The position numbers and the translations under genes were made by a program. Below, in pieces: positions 36,301-47,700 of a stretch of 64,000 bases of DNA (its first letter is position 1; every line of letters begins with the position of its first letter). The notes beneath the pieces were generated by a model. It had not been told where the DNA came from and made no database searches. It was given only the letters and a program-made list of their open reading frames with translations. The stretch is from Theobroma cacao (taxonomy: Eukaryota > Streptophyta > Magnoliopsida > Malvales > Malvaceae). Location: assembly GCF_000208745.1 (NCBI RefSeq), contig NC_030853.1, forward strand, positions 25,233,442-25,297,441, written 5' to 3'.

Positions 36301-36309
36301 CCATGAAAA
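32365..36309. other. Long AT-rich intergenic region upstream of the LRR pseudokinase
   Basis: Includes the LRR-gene promoter at its left. From 33000 it is strongly AT-rich, with a TA microsatellite at 33271-33303 and TA runs near 34014-34029. A G/C-richer patch at about 35020-35200 has no coding sign. Short ORFs on both strands lack splice sites or family similarity. I see no gene. Confidence 0.5.
33271..33303. repeat. (AT)n microsatellite
   Basis: About 16 uninterrupted AT units in intergenic DNA; likely polymorphic between accessions. Confidence 0.95.
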
Positions 36310-36714
36310 TCATTGTTGTCCAATAATCTTTATCATAAACCCATCATCGGTTGGGTTCACCAAAATCTCCATCACAATATTTAACAACCAACTCGTCCCA
36401 ATTTTACCAAATCCAAAAGAAATTGCCACATGCATAAGCCTTACTGATACCCCACCTAGACCTAGAACACCTAATGCACATAGGAAATTTTCTTGCGGTA
36501 CTCCTTGAATCATTTATTAGCAATCGCCTTCTGTTTTTGAACTTGTGGAACAAGAACTAAATTTGACAAAAGAGGTACCAACCGTTATAAAGGCTTTTGG
36601 AAGTCTCAAGTAGTGGGCTTTGAACTTGTTTTCCATCACAGAGGCCAGCACGTGCCTCCCTCGTGCTACCTTAGCTAGAAGAAGTATGGATATAAACTTA
36701 TTGTCGTAAGACAT
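36310..36714 (-). pseudogene. Possible gene relic with two in-frame stops
   Basis: Two consecutive ORFs lie in the same minus-strand frame, 36714-36517 and 36513-36310, separated only by TAA TAA. Both look protein-like rather than random: the first has FKAHYLRLPKAFITVGTSF, the second has LGVLGLGGVSVRLMHVAISF then NIVMEILVNPTDDGF, a plausible membrane segment. A TGA lies just upstream of the first ATG. I do not recognise the family. It lies about 185 bases upstream (on plus) of the WD40 stop codon, so part of it could fall in that gene's 3' UTR if transcription runs long. A truncated, unspliced relic fits best, but chance is not excluded. Confidence 0.4.
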
Positions 36715-36900
36715 TTCATTTCAAGGATAATATTTGTCCTGTACATGCTCCTAGCAAAGTTATAACAAAAGGATACAATTATTCTACTGTCATATTTGAT
36801 CTTCACTCAAATCAGCCTACATAACAAAAGAGAATACAAAATGGGTGCAAAAACTACAGCAGCACGCAGCACACTCATTCAGGAGGAATCATTAACATAA

Positions 36901-39900
36901 TCACAAGTATGAATCTAAGTAGCCGTAAGTGTGTCTTTTGTTATACTGCAGCAAACTAGCATAAGTCCTGTCCCATATTCCTATATACAGAGACTCATCA
37001 TCTGGACTTAGAGATACCCCAGAAATCTCACCGAAAAAGTCTATCTCTTGTCTTTTCCGGTAATCGGCCCCTGTACTATACACATGAACAAAATCTGCCG
37101 GTTCAGCAACCACCATGAATTGGCCATCAGATGAAAAGCGGATTGACCGTACAGCACCCAAGTTTCCTTTAAGAGTTACAACTGGCAATGAGAGGTTTCT
37201 TATGTCCCACACTCGGCAGGTCTTATCCTGATTTCCTGTGGCAAATAAGCGTCCATCCGGATGCCATGCAGATGCAAAGGAGTAGTCTAGATGACCTACC
37301 ACCGCGGCCACAGTCTGAGACCACAGAAAATGTGTTTCAGTTTGAAATAGCTCACTAATTCTTACTTTTCTACATTAGAAAGATAGCACAGTTTTAAGTG
37401 TTTAAAATTCAATACTCTGACCATCCACACAAATCATTGGTTAAAGCTTTGACCAAGAAAGTAGTAAAGAACAAGCACATGCAATGGTGCTTGCACCTGG
37501 TTTTGTGCAGGACCTTTCATTTTTTCTCAAATGCACAAATGGAACAAATGATTATTACTAATGTCAGAAAAACTACCAATGGCAACTTGGCACGTGACAC
37601 TTGTAAAGAAAGAAAAGTAGGTTAAAACAGACATGCACAGACACTAAGATCAAAGTATGTTTATTGCTGTAAGATTAGTAATTTATTTGCTCTTTATGGT
37701 AGGCTCGCCATTTTGTCTTCGGCCTTCTCCAAATTTAAATGATTCAAATGAAGAAAAGGGCCATTCCAATACTAAAATGGGGGAGCACAGTGCATGACAG
37801 TCACATACATAACCTCAGCCCTGCTTTCAGGGAAGGCTATTTCCCTAATTTGAACCCATAACTCATTAGGACCTTACTGTTGCACCAAGGCTCATATGCA
37901 CAGTTCCAATATCATCTAGAAAATTATTTTTGTACCTTTCCATTTTGCGAATCAACAAGCAACCCATCCAAGTGATCTCCAACAACAGTAATAAGCCTTC
38001 GATCGGGGCTCACTGATGTATGCTGCATCACAATAAACAAGCTTAGTCATGCAAATAAAAATTAAGGTAAGTCATTAATACATACTTAAAAAATTTAGGT
38101 TTGCTTTTTTTATTATGGAGCAACAATTTCTATTGCCTTTGATGTGCAGACTCCACAAATCAATTAAACCATTTATCTCCATTATGTGAAAATATCATTT
38201 ACTTCAATAACCACAAGACTACACTTAGATCTTTGCCGCTTTAAAAGAGCACTGAAATATATGAATATACGATAGAATATGAGAGGTTAAGAAAGAAGAA
38301 CTGAAGGGCTCACATTTACTGGCCAGGGAAAACGAAAATGATTCAGAAGTTGGTATCTCTCTGTATCATATTCTCTCATGCTGCAGTCGTTATTGGAGGC
38401 CATAAAATTAATTCCACCCCTGCAAAACAGCTTCAAATTTCAATCTGTATTTTATTCAATATATTGTGTCCAGTCAAACAGCCAATCAGCAAATATCATG
38501 TTACCTCAAGCTATCATATATCTCAATAGCGTTTGTAATTGCATTATCATCAAAGGTTGTCCGTGTACAAAAGCTTACTCCTTTTCTGTCCAAATGCTGC
38601 ATTAACAATAATTAAAATTGAACAACATCAACAAAAGAAAAGGGAAAAAGCAAACCAAGTATGCCAAAAGTATTTTTTTTGCATGACGATCCATGTCACT
38701 CTTTCTAGAAACCAGCCAACATTTATCAAGGATTTTCTAGAATTCATTTTCTTGAATTCTATCAGAACTCAAAATTAAAATTAAAGAACATTTAAAAGGT
38801 TACTAGAAATGTAATACATCCCAGGTTATGTTATGGGTACAGAGATGGGGATGCAGTACTTGAATATTTTAGGATATGACACATTTCATGATACAAAAGG
38901 GGTACGCTTGGCGGGTTGACATTTTAAACAAATCATGGTAAAACTTACAGCATCATTCAGATTGTAGTTACTTTGGCAAGTGTAAAATTACATATGCTAA
39001 TGGATATACCTTCAAGAGCATAACTTTCAACTGATGAATAATTTCTTTAAGACTTTATACTTTAGAAAATGAAGGCATTTGGTACTAGGTTTAATTGCCT
39101 GGACATGAAGAAGTTATCTCAGCCCAATGAGTAACAAAATGAACTAAACTCACTTGGCCAAATATGAGCAAATCCCAAAAACCAATAACAGTATAACACA
39201 ATAACACAAAAACTCCCTCCGTGTCTCTCTCTCTCTCTCTCTCTCTCTCTAGACACACACACCCACACATACACAAACACACATGCACATGCATTCTCAT
39301 GCACATACACACTAGATGCTGTACAAACACAAACACCCTCTTCTCCTCATCATAACAAACGAAAAGATCCTACAGAAGAGATAGTTGACGGCACACACTC
39401 TCTCCCAATTTAGTAAAATGACTATCCAAATGTTTATCATTTCTTGCACAGGTTTGCAAGATGATTAAGACACTAACTATGAACAATATGCAGTTCCTCC
39501 AAAGTTATTTTGGACTAATCACGTATAACAAGTCATCATATAACTGATAGAAGATCAGATGAATCCTAGATGGTGTTCAAATTAGTTTGAGCATATACAC
39601 AAATAGTAAGGGTTTCAAAGTCATCTCAGATACTGTCACTAGCTTACTTAATTTAGAGAGGAAAACTTGCTGGGGTTATTCTGATTCTATCCCTGAAGAA
39701 CAAGCAATATCCTCTGAATTTCTAACAAGGCTTAGGTTAAAACCAGGTCTCATACACTTCTAGGGGCATATTCCCCAATAGCCAATGAATTTAAAAAACC
39801 CAACCATCAATCAAAAAATTAGCATTTCTATATCATAAACAGCAGATCCAAAAGAAACCAATATTAGCAAAAAAATAGGAGAATGCTGCAAATATTAACT

Positions 39901-42727
39901 TACCTTAATAGTAAGCTCTCCCTGGAAGCCTCCTGCAACCATAAAATTGTCCTTGACAGCAAGCGTACTTATTTGAGTTTGTGTAAAACCTTCTAATAGA
40001 CTTCCCGGATGTTTCTAGTTATAAGGCAATAGAAGTTAGCAGATATAAATAGACTAAAATTACTTCAACAATTAACTATCCTCAAAATCAATCATGCTGA
40101 AAAGGAAAAGTTATAAAGCAGTAAGGCTAATAAGTACAACTGTAATACCTCGGTAGGTGCTACATGCCCCGAAAAATTAAGGATCTCAGACAGATTGCAT
40201 GACAATGATGACCAATGCATAACTGAATAGTTGGACATGAGGTAAACATCATGCTTTGAAGTAGCCCAAACCAAGTTTCTAAGCTGCAAATTTGTTCGAC
40301 AACAGGTTATTTAAGCTCAAACAACAAGTGTCTAGATACAATTTCAACAACAAATAAATGCTCCTTCAAACTAGAGATGCCACAAATATATCATAACACA
40401 ATAATAAGATTCTATGACTGAATTTCAATACAAAGAGAAAATGAGTATTTTGCTCAAAAATCATATGTTTTAATAAGCCTTCAGAAACAGAATATAGCAC
40501 AAGAGACACATCTCCAAACTAAGAGATATCAGAAATATATCATAACACAATAACAGGATTTTATTACTGAAACTTAGATGTTAGAAAAAAAATGAACTTG
40601 GGCATTTTCTGTCGACAATAAAAGAGAATCTCACAAAGGATATGGGATAAGCAATGTGATATATTACAATTTAAAAGATACTTTTTAGTGATATCTGAGA
40701 GATTAAGACTATTAAACAATATGACATATCAAATGAAGGGTATAGGTTGTTAGTGCCACCTAAAACATCAACAGCAACTCTGTTTAGGTCAGCCAGCAAA
40801 AACATTTCAGATCAAAATCATTTAAACAAAAATCCAAGGGTATTAGAGTTTTTGTTGAACGTGATGTTGGAATATGGTTGTTGAACATGATGTGGGAATA
40901 TGGTTTGAGAGTGTTAATAAATATACCAATGAACAACCATGTGAACAGCAAGAAATTTGTTTAAATGGATGGGATTTTGGTGATTATATTAGAACTGAAT
41001 GGATTTTAACTGCAGATTAATAAAAAAAACAATAATCCTAACTTGATATCAGTGGCCTTATACATCACACCTAATGTTGAATGTGGACACTACCACCTAA
41101 AAGAGTTAATTGCTGGAAAGTTTCACAGATAAATAGAAAGTGAGTGCACATACTAATGGTCTTTAGTATTCTCATCATATATAAACTTAGTCTTCAACTC
41201 CCTTAAAATATGCACCAACTGCCGAACAAGATCAGAATACTATTAAACAAACCCAAAATGCCTCTTAATTTCTAACATAAGGATCACTAAATAAATTCGG
41301 CAACTTACCAAGTTGAAAGACTAAGAATCAATACAAACAACTAAAGCCATTGTTAGGTCAATATTAGCAACTTTAAACTTATCCCTAATCAGAAAAGCAA
41401 ACCTTAAAAATTAAATAAAATCATCACTTAGAAGTTTGATCAGTATTTAAAACAGACATATGCATACATGCATCTATGTGTGTGCACGTGCAGATTGATA
41501 AACACACACACACACACACCCACCCACCCAACTAAGCCTTTGATCTCAAAGTAGTAGTTGTTGGCTACAAGAATCCTTCTACCAAACTAAGTATGGATAA
41601 ATGAATGCATGTATGGGTCCGCTGCTACCACAGTAATTTTTATGTGTTCCTACTTGTCTACTGAATTTCAATAATCAAAATACATATTAAATTTCTAAAA
41701 AAATCCAGGAATGTCTTCCAGTGTTCTTACAGGGAAATTATTACCGTGTACAATGGCAAAAATACCATGGGTCGCAGGGAGAAAGAAAGAGACCTCAAAC
41801 TAAATGAAACGACATGGACACGCACAAGCACGGACACACACACAAAGATGTAGGTTCAAAAGTGTAAATATCACCAATCAACCCCATAAATGAGATACGA
41901 CACTAATGGATACCGTGTTTGAAACAAAAGAAGAAAATCAAGTATCTTTATAATTGCCTGTGCACAAAACTGAACCAAGTAAAGTGATAAGGGAGGCAGT
42001 CTTTATTATATATATTATAGCTATTTCACTACTTAAAAGAAAAAAAAAAATAAATTCAACAACAACATTGTTTGACACCAAAATCAACATCATCTAAAAG
42101 TAAATATAAATGAAAGTAGAAAAAGAAATAAAACACTTTCTGAATTCCAAACCTGAAAATGGAGGATTGTGGGCTTAACCAATCTAGTGTTGTGGAAGAA
42201 TTCATAGTAGTTCCCACCCTTTTCCATCTGCTTGCATTCCTGAACGACAAATACCAATTACCATTAAGTTTAACACACTATCCTCCTAGAGAAAAACTAG
42301 TTCATTTTTGAGATGGTAGGAGAAGGAACAAACCTTGTCGACAGCTTCACCAGAGGATGGGATATTCTCATAATTTTTATACTGTTCAAGCCTCGTTAAT
42401 CTATATTTTTCCCTAGTTATGTTCAATCTTTCCCATGGAATCCCCTGAATGTCTTTCCCCTTCCGCGCTTGTGCAGAAGATGTATCAGTCACCTTGGTCA
42501 GCTGCTCAAATTATAATTAGAAAGTAATGAATATCCATCATTCAATTTAAAATGAATTAAAGGGAACAAAAAAAATTAAAAAAGAAAAAAGAAGAAAAGG
42601 AAAAACAAACCATGTCGTATTCATCAGCATCCATGTCTCCACCACCTCGACCGTAGTTATCTTCATCCATGTCATCAACGAAATCTTCAGCCATGTAATA
42701 GAAATCCTCCACTTGCGGATAGGACAT
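36901..42727 (-). CDS. WD40-repeat protein, C2A9.03-like family
   Basis: Beta-propeller protein of the plant family annotated as 'uncharacterised WD repeat-containing protein C2A9.03-like' (Arabidopsis relatives At3g13340 and At5g56190). No molecular function is established that I know of. Nine coding exons: 42727-42611, 42501-42334, 42239-42153, 40283-40149, 40014-39904, 38596-38505, 38419-38314, 38022-37936 and 37314-36901; 438 aa, all phases consistent. The N-terminus is acidic (MAEDFVDDMDEDNYGRGGG). Family blocks follow: IQGIPWERLNITREKYR, NYYEFFHNTRLVKPTI, MVAGGFQGELTIK, FMASNNDCSMREYD, HLDYSFASAWHPDGR, GNQDKTCRVWDIRN and EPADFVHVYS. The start ATG 42727 lies in the second transcribed exon. 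A donor at 43242 (exon end 43243) marks a non-coding leader exon ending in TTTCATTCAT. Introns hold several local duplications and microsatellites. Confidence 0.92.
39224..39250. repeat. (TC)n microsatellite
   Basis: About 13 TC units followed by a short AC run (39253-39262), in a WD40-gene intron. Confidence 0.9.
40361..40577. repeat. Duplicated block in a WD40-gene intron
   Basis: Copies at about 40361-40430 and 40510-40577 share ATATATCATAACACAATAA plus flanking words (CTCC..AAACTA, GATTxTAT, ACTGAA). They are about 150 bases apart in the same orientation. Non-coding. Confidence 0.7.
40852..40903. repeat. 26-bp tandem duplication
   Basis: Two adjacent 26-base units (40852-40877 and 40878-40903), both running from TTGTTGAAC to GGAATATGG, with three differences. 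Intronic. Confidence 0.85.
41502..41519. repeat. (AC)n microsatellite
   Basis: Nine AC units in the largest WD40-gene intron. Confidence 0.85.
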
Positions 42728-42844
42728 GCTATATTTGCATCCAACTGCAAAATTATCCAATTATCACATGCCTTCTTTTCTTATCCTTTCCTTTTGACAA
42801 AAATTAAAAAATATTTTGGAACCCTAAAGAGATATTTACTAATT

Positions 42845-43047
42845 GAAGCAAAAGGGTATTCCTAAAATTCACAAAAAGAAACTTATTTCCAAACAAAAAA
42901 GACAAACTGAAACGTTACGTATCTTTTCTCTTACTCATCCCAAAACAAACAAAAACTAAACCAAGTTGAATCCCTAGAAGGAAATGGAATTTGGAGCAAA
43001 AGGGTATTCCCGGAATTCAAAAAAGAAACTTATTTGCAGACAAACCG
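42845..43047. repeat. Duplicated block in the WD40 leader intron
   Basis: Copies at about 42845-42911 and 42992-43047 share AGCAAAAGGGTATTCC and AAAAGAAACTTATTT. Direct orientation, about 147 bases apart, between the leader exon and the first coding exon. Confidence 0.75.
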
Positions 43048-43330
43048 ACTCAACAAAAACCGTAAATCATGATAAAAATCTTATCCAACATAAAAGTCCG
43101 ACATGAGAAAGAAATAATCAAAAAAAAGAAACCCAGAATCCTTAAAACCCCATCAACAAAGAGGAACATATTATTTACAGATACATCTATTCTTCTACAC
43201 AAAAAATAAAAAAAAAGAAAGGAGAGAGATAGAAATTCTTACATGAATGAAATTTGGTCTAGTGGTTGGGGGAGGGGCTTTAGCCTTTAAGTGGTTTATT
43301 GATAAATTCCTTTCTGTTTAATACATTCAG

Positions 43331-44733
43331 ATATATTTAGATGAGATGAGACTTGAGAGTGGATTTTATTTTATTTTATTATAATTTACTTTCCTTACGC
43401 AAGGCGAGGGCAAGCAGGAGGAAGAGAGAAGGGAGTAGAGATAATAATGAAAAGAGTTTTTGGGGTTACGTTATTGTCGGCGAAAACGCCCTTTAATTGA
43501 TGGGTATCGCACGCAAACGCAAAGCCTGCATGGTTTTGTGTGTTGTGGTTTTTTCCTCTTCTTTTTTTTTTTTTTACCACAAATAGTTATTAAACAAAAG
43601 ACATAATTAGTGTCTAATAAATTATCTCAGTGGGGAGAAAGAGCATGAAAAGAAAGAGATGATGCATGGATGATGGATGATAGCTGTGGGGCCTATGATG
43701 GTTGAAACATAACATACACTCATTACTTCCAACCCTAATCTAATCTTCTGATCTAATCAACGCTACACGGAGAGTGAATGTGACCACTCAATACACAGTG
43801 ATGTGGTCCCCTTCTCCCTCCCTTCACCATTACATTTACACCTCCATTTCTTTGTTTGTTTCTCTTTCTTTCTTTCTTTCTTTTTTTTTTTAAGGATAAT
43901 TATCTCATAAATTTGGAAAATGGAAATTCTGAATTTCTCAATTAAAATTTAATTTTTTAGTCCACTCAACTTTGGAAATTAGAAGGGTCTAATCAAAGCT
44001 TTTTTTATTAATTCAACTAAAATTTCAACATATAATATCACCTCTTCCCCTTGCTAGTCAATAGTCATGCAGTGGTTTGTCTATGACATGATTGCATCAT
44101 CTTATTTCCAAATAGATTTTTATATGATAATATCGAAGAATCAACAATGACATTATTAATTTTTCTGTCCAAGTCCAATTGGGTATGAAGAAAAGAAAAC
44201 TCATGTGGGACTTAGGCTTAGATTTTAGTGTCTTTTAGAGAAATGATTAGTAGGTAGGAATGCTATTGTTTCATTCAAGAATTACAATTAAGGATGTTGA
44301 GAAAAATATATACTAAATAATTACAGGTGAATGCTATACCATGTTTATTACTGGGAAAAGGGTAAAATTTTCTATCAAACGATTGCAAGCTCTCCATGCC
44401 ATTGATACAAGCCCTTTGATTTCATTTCTAATGACTTTGATGCTTTTGAGGGGGCAGATTCATTTCCAACACTCACTTGAAAATAAGTGAAGGGCACTAT
44501 TATTACATCAGAAACCAAATGATTATATACAACTTATTCAGTTCTGTTGTCATAAGGGCAGACCTCCATGAAGAATCATTTGTTTCTTGACGTTTCGTGA
44601 AACAATTACACAACAATGGACAATGAATTCCATGGTAACTTATTCACATATTTGTTGAAGAAATTACAACAGTGGACTCATGTCCTGGAAAGATTTGATT
44701 TTTGTCACAAACAACATAGTATAGTAATTTACC
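43331..44733. other. Intergenic region: WD40 promoter and FAN1 3' flank
   Basis: Holds the WD40-gene promoter on its left and the FAN1 3' UTR on its right. There is a CTTT/T-rich tract at about 43862-43892. No gene or clear element otherwise. Confidence 0.5.
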
Positions 44734-47700
44734 TCAAGTGGATGTTAGTACAGGGCTCACCTTACAAACCTCTGCTTTGAACCCACAATCCATTAGAAGC
44801 AGCAACCAAGCTCTTTGTTGTTCAGAAAGTTGATCTCTGGGACCCTTGACCTCAACAAGTTTGGCTTCACCTCTGTAGTCTCCATGGAAGCGCCAAAGCA
44901 ACAAATCTGGCATTCCACTGGACCAACTCCGGTAATCCTGAGCAAGATGTCTGCAGAGAGAAGCCAAACAAGGACCTCCAATGCATGAAACAGCTGCTCG
45001 AAGGTCAGAGAGGGAGTGTCGGTCCCAATTAACTCCTCTACAAGCTGTTCCCATATGCAATTCCCATGAAGTGATGAGAATCTCTTCTGCCAAACCATCA
45101 TGAATTTTTTGTAGGTGAGACTCTATGAGGCTCATTCTCGCTAGATAAAAATGATCAGTCTCCAAATCCAGGGGACCAGTCTGTGAAAGGAAATATCTTT
45201 ACTTCTTTGTAGAACCCACTTAGACACAAATTTAACAACTATAACTCATCCAAAGAAAAAAGAACAGGAGATTTTTCACAGAATTCAAATTCATTATTGA
45301 GTCAAAACTATTTCCTCTTTCAAATGTTTGTTTTGCTTCCTTTTTTCTCCAAACACACACATATTTGAATGTTTTATCAGCATTTATCATTTCAAGGGTG
45401 GAGAAATTTTCAAGTTTCCGCATTCTTTCTCTCCACCCTTCTCAATTTTTGCAATATATAACAGCTAATTTCAACCAGAGCCCAGCACTCCTCGTGTCTT
45501 GAACATGTAATCACAATATGATCCCAGCAACATGAGCAAATTCTACAGAGTGACATGCTCACTTCATGTATCATAGGAACATAAACAACACCAAACTTGA
45601 TAGTTAATACCTCATATGTTGTTAAGCTGACAACTTTAAAGTAAGAACATTTTATTTGTTCCAACATTGTTTAATTGAAACAGCCTATAAAAGCTATCTG
45701 TTTCATTTTCTAGTAATAATAATTTACACCCAGCCTTCCAAAATATCCCACAACTCTAACATCATCCTTGGCATTACATAGGTTTTGTTTGGATTGAAGG
45801 AAAGGGAGGGGAAGGGAGAGGAAGGTAAAGGAAGAAGAGTGCATTTCCTAATTTAAGAAAAGCTCTAAACACAGGGGAGAGATTTGTGGCTGACAATGAC
45901 TTAATCATAATGTACATAATAAATTATTATTTCCTTCCTTTTCTGCTCCTTAAACAAACAAGGTTTCTATTGTACTCCTTCGTTTCCTTTCACTCTTCTT
46001 TTTATGTAATCCAAGCAGGGGAACGGTGCCCTATTTCTTCTCATTGTCTCCATTCTCCTCTTCTTTCCTACCCCTCTTAGCTTGCAAACATAGGGTTAAG
46101 CTGTCACAGCTCCAACACCAATTCACTATGGTAAACTAATTTGGAAAATTAAGGCACAATGACATACAATAACTTAATTATATTCTAAGGATAGAAGGAA
46201 CATTATTTACAAAGGTAAAAGAGCTGATAAAATTTGCCCCTTTGGTTCAAACTTACTCTCCTTCCTATGTCTATACACCACCTCTTACATCCTAACTATA
46301 ATAACAGTATACAGTTTGCTTCAAGTTACCAAGTTAGGTTTCAGTTAATAAAGACAGGACCTGTGCTAGAACGGTATCCTGTAATGGCAGTTGCACTTAC
46401 ATTTGCAAAGATCCCAACTCATAAATGTTCATTGCAATTCAAATTAACATGTAAGCATAAAGAAATCACATACTTGCATGTAAAGAATTACAAAGCACCA
46501 CCAGTTTGCAAAAGCAATCCAAAATAACATGAGAGTTTGATGACAGATTTTGAGCATCATACCTGAAATCTAGTGCGGAAAACATTTGGTACATCAGAAA
46601 ATAACACATTCCACATGAGAAGCCCAAAAATAGTCAACCAGATACCACTCTCTGTATGGACACCCTGCCATCCACCTCCTTCTGTGGCATAATACTGCAG
46701 AGCGAGCTGTTCTACTCCACATTGCTCCCCATCTTCCCCATAGAACCTGCTTTTTCTACCAGCTTCACAATTCAATGGTCTACCTTGAATATGAACCTGT
46801 ATTTGCCAGAATCAGAAATCTAATATTAGTTAAATAAACTTAGTAACTTCAACTTCAAAGTTTAAGGAGCATTTCAAGACCTGAAACCCACAAAAGGATA
46901 AAATTAAGAAATACCTCTGTTATGTTCCTCTTAATTGACTCAGGAAAGCTTGGAGTTTTCCAGCGCCTTGGTGGTTTTCCCAAGCGAAGAACTCGCCTTT
47001 GTAGTGCCATTCTTGAACCAGCACGAATCCAAGGATCTAATAATCCAGTTTCAGCAACTGAAAGACTCTCATTGGGGCAGCCCATATGCTCCAAATCAAT
47101 GGACAATCTTACAGTCCAATATCCTCTTCTTCTATCACAGGTAAAGCAATTGAGCAATCGCCTTAGTAAATGTATTGCATCATTGTACCTGAGCCAAGTT
47201 AACATTATAAAATTCTCAAAAACAAAAAATTTCCTTAGATGTGGATGTTTTCTTATGCATCAAGATCATTACTCTTTACACACAGATCAGGTTATTGAGT
47301 GTAAGGAGCACCATGCTCAATGATATGTTAAGGTTCACTTGTGAGTTTTCCTCATTGTACGTTAATGTTTTCATCATTGTATCATTGACGGTCATATTAT
47401 TCTTTTTGTATACCAATACCACCAGCATGCCACTATTGCCACTTCTGCTTTTGCTGGAACTACTCCTGCCACTGCTACCACTATTACTATTGCTACTACT
47501 ACTGCCCCTACTACTATTGCTACTGCTACTAACCAAGCAAAACCACCACTAGTATGACTGCTACTACTACTATTATTTTGAAATAAGAAAGACTTTTTAT
47601 AAAATAATTGATGGTCGTACACATACACATGCAATGAAACACAATGGCAAAACCTAGAAAGATATAAGAGTTTTAAAGACAATTAGCTCCTTAATGTCCT

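Noticed and set aside
47241..47682. Leu-rich, Ser-rich and Val/Ala-rich ORFs on both strands
   Set aside because: By-products of the intronic triplet repeat, with no stops for composition reasons only.
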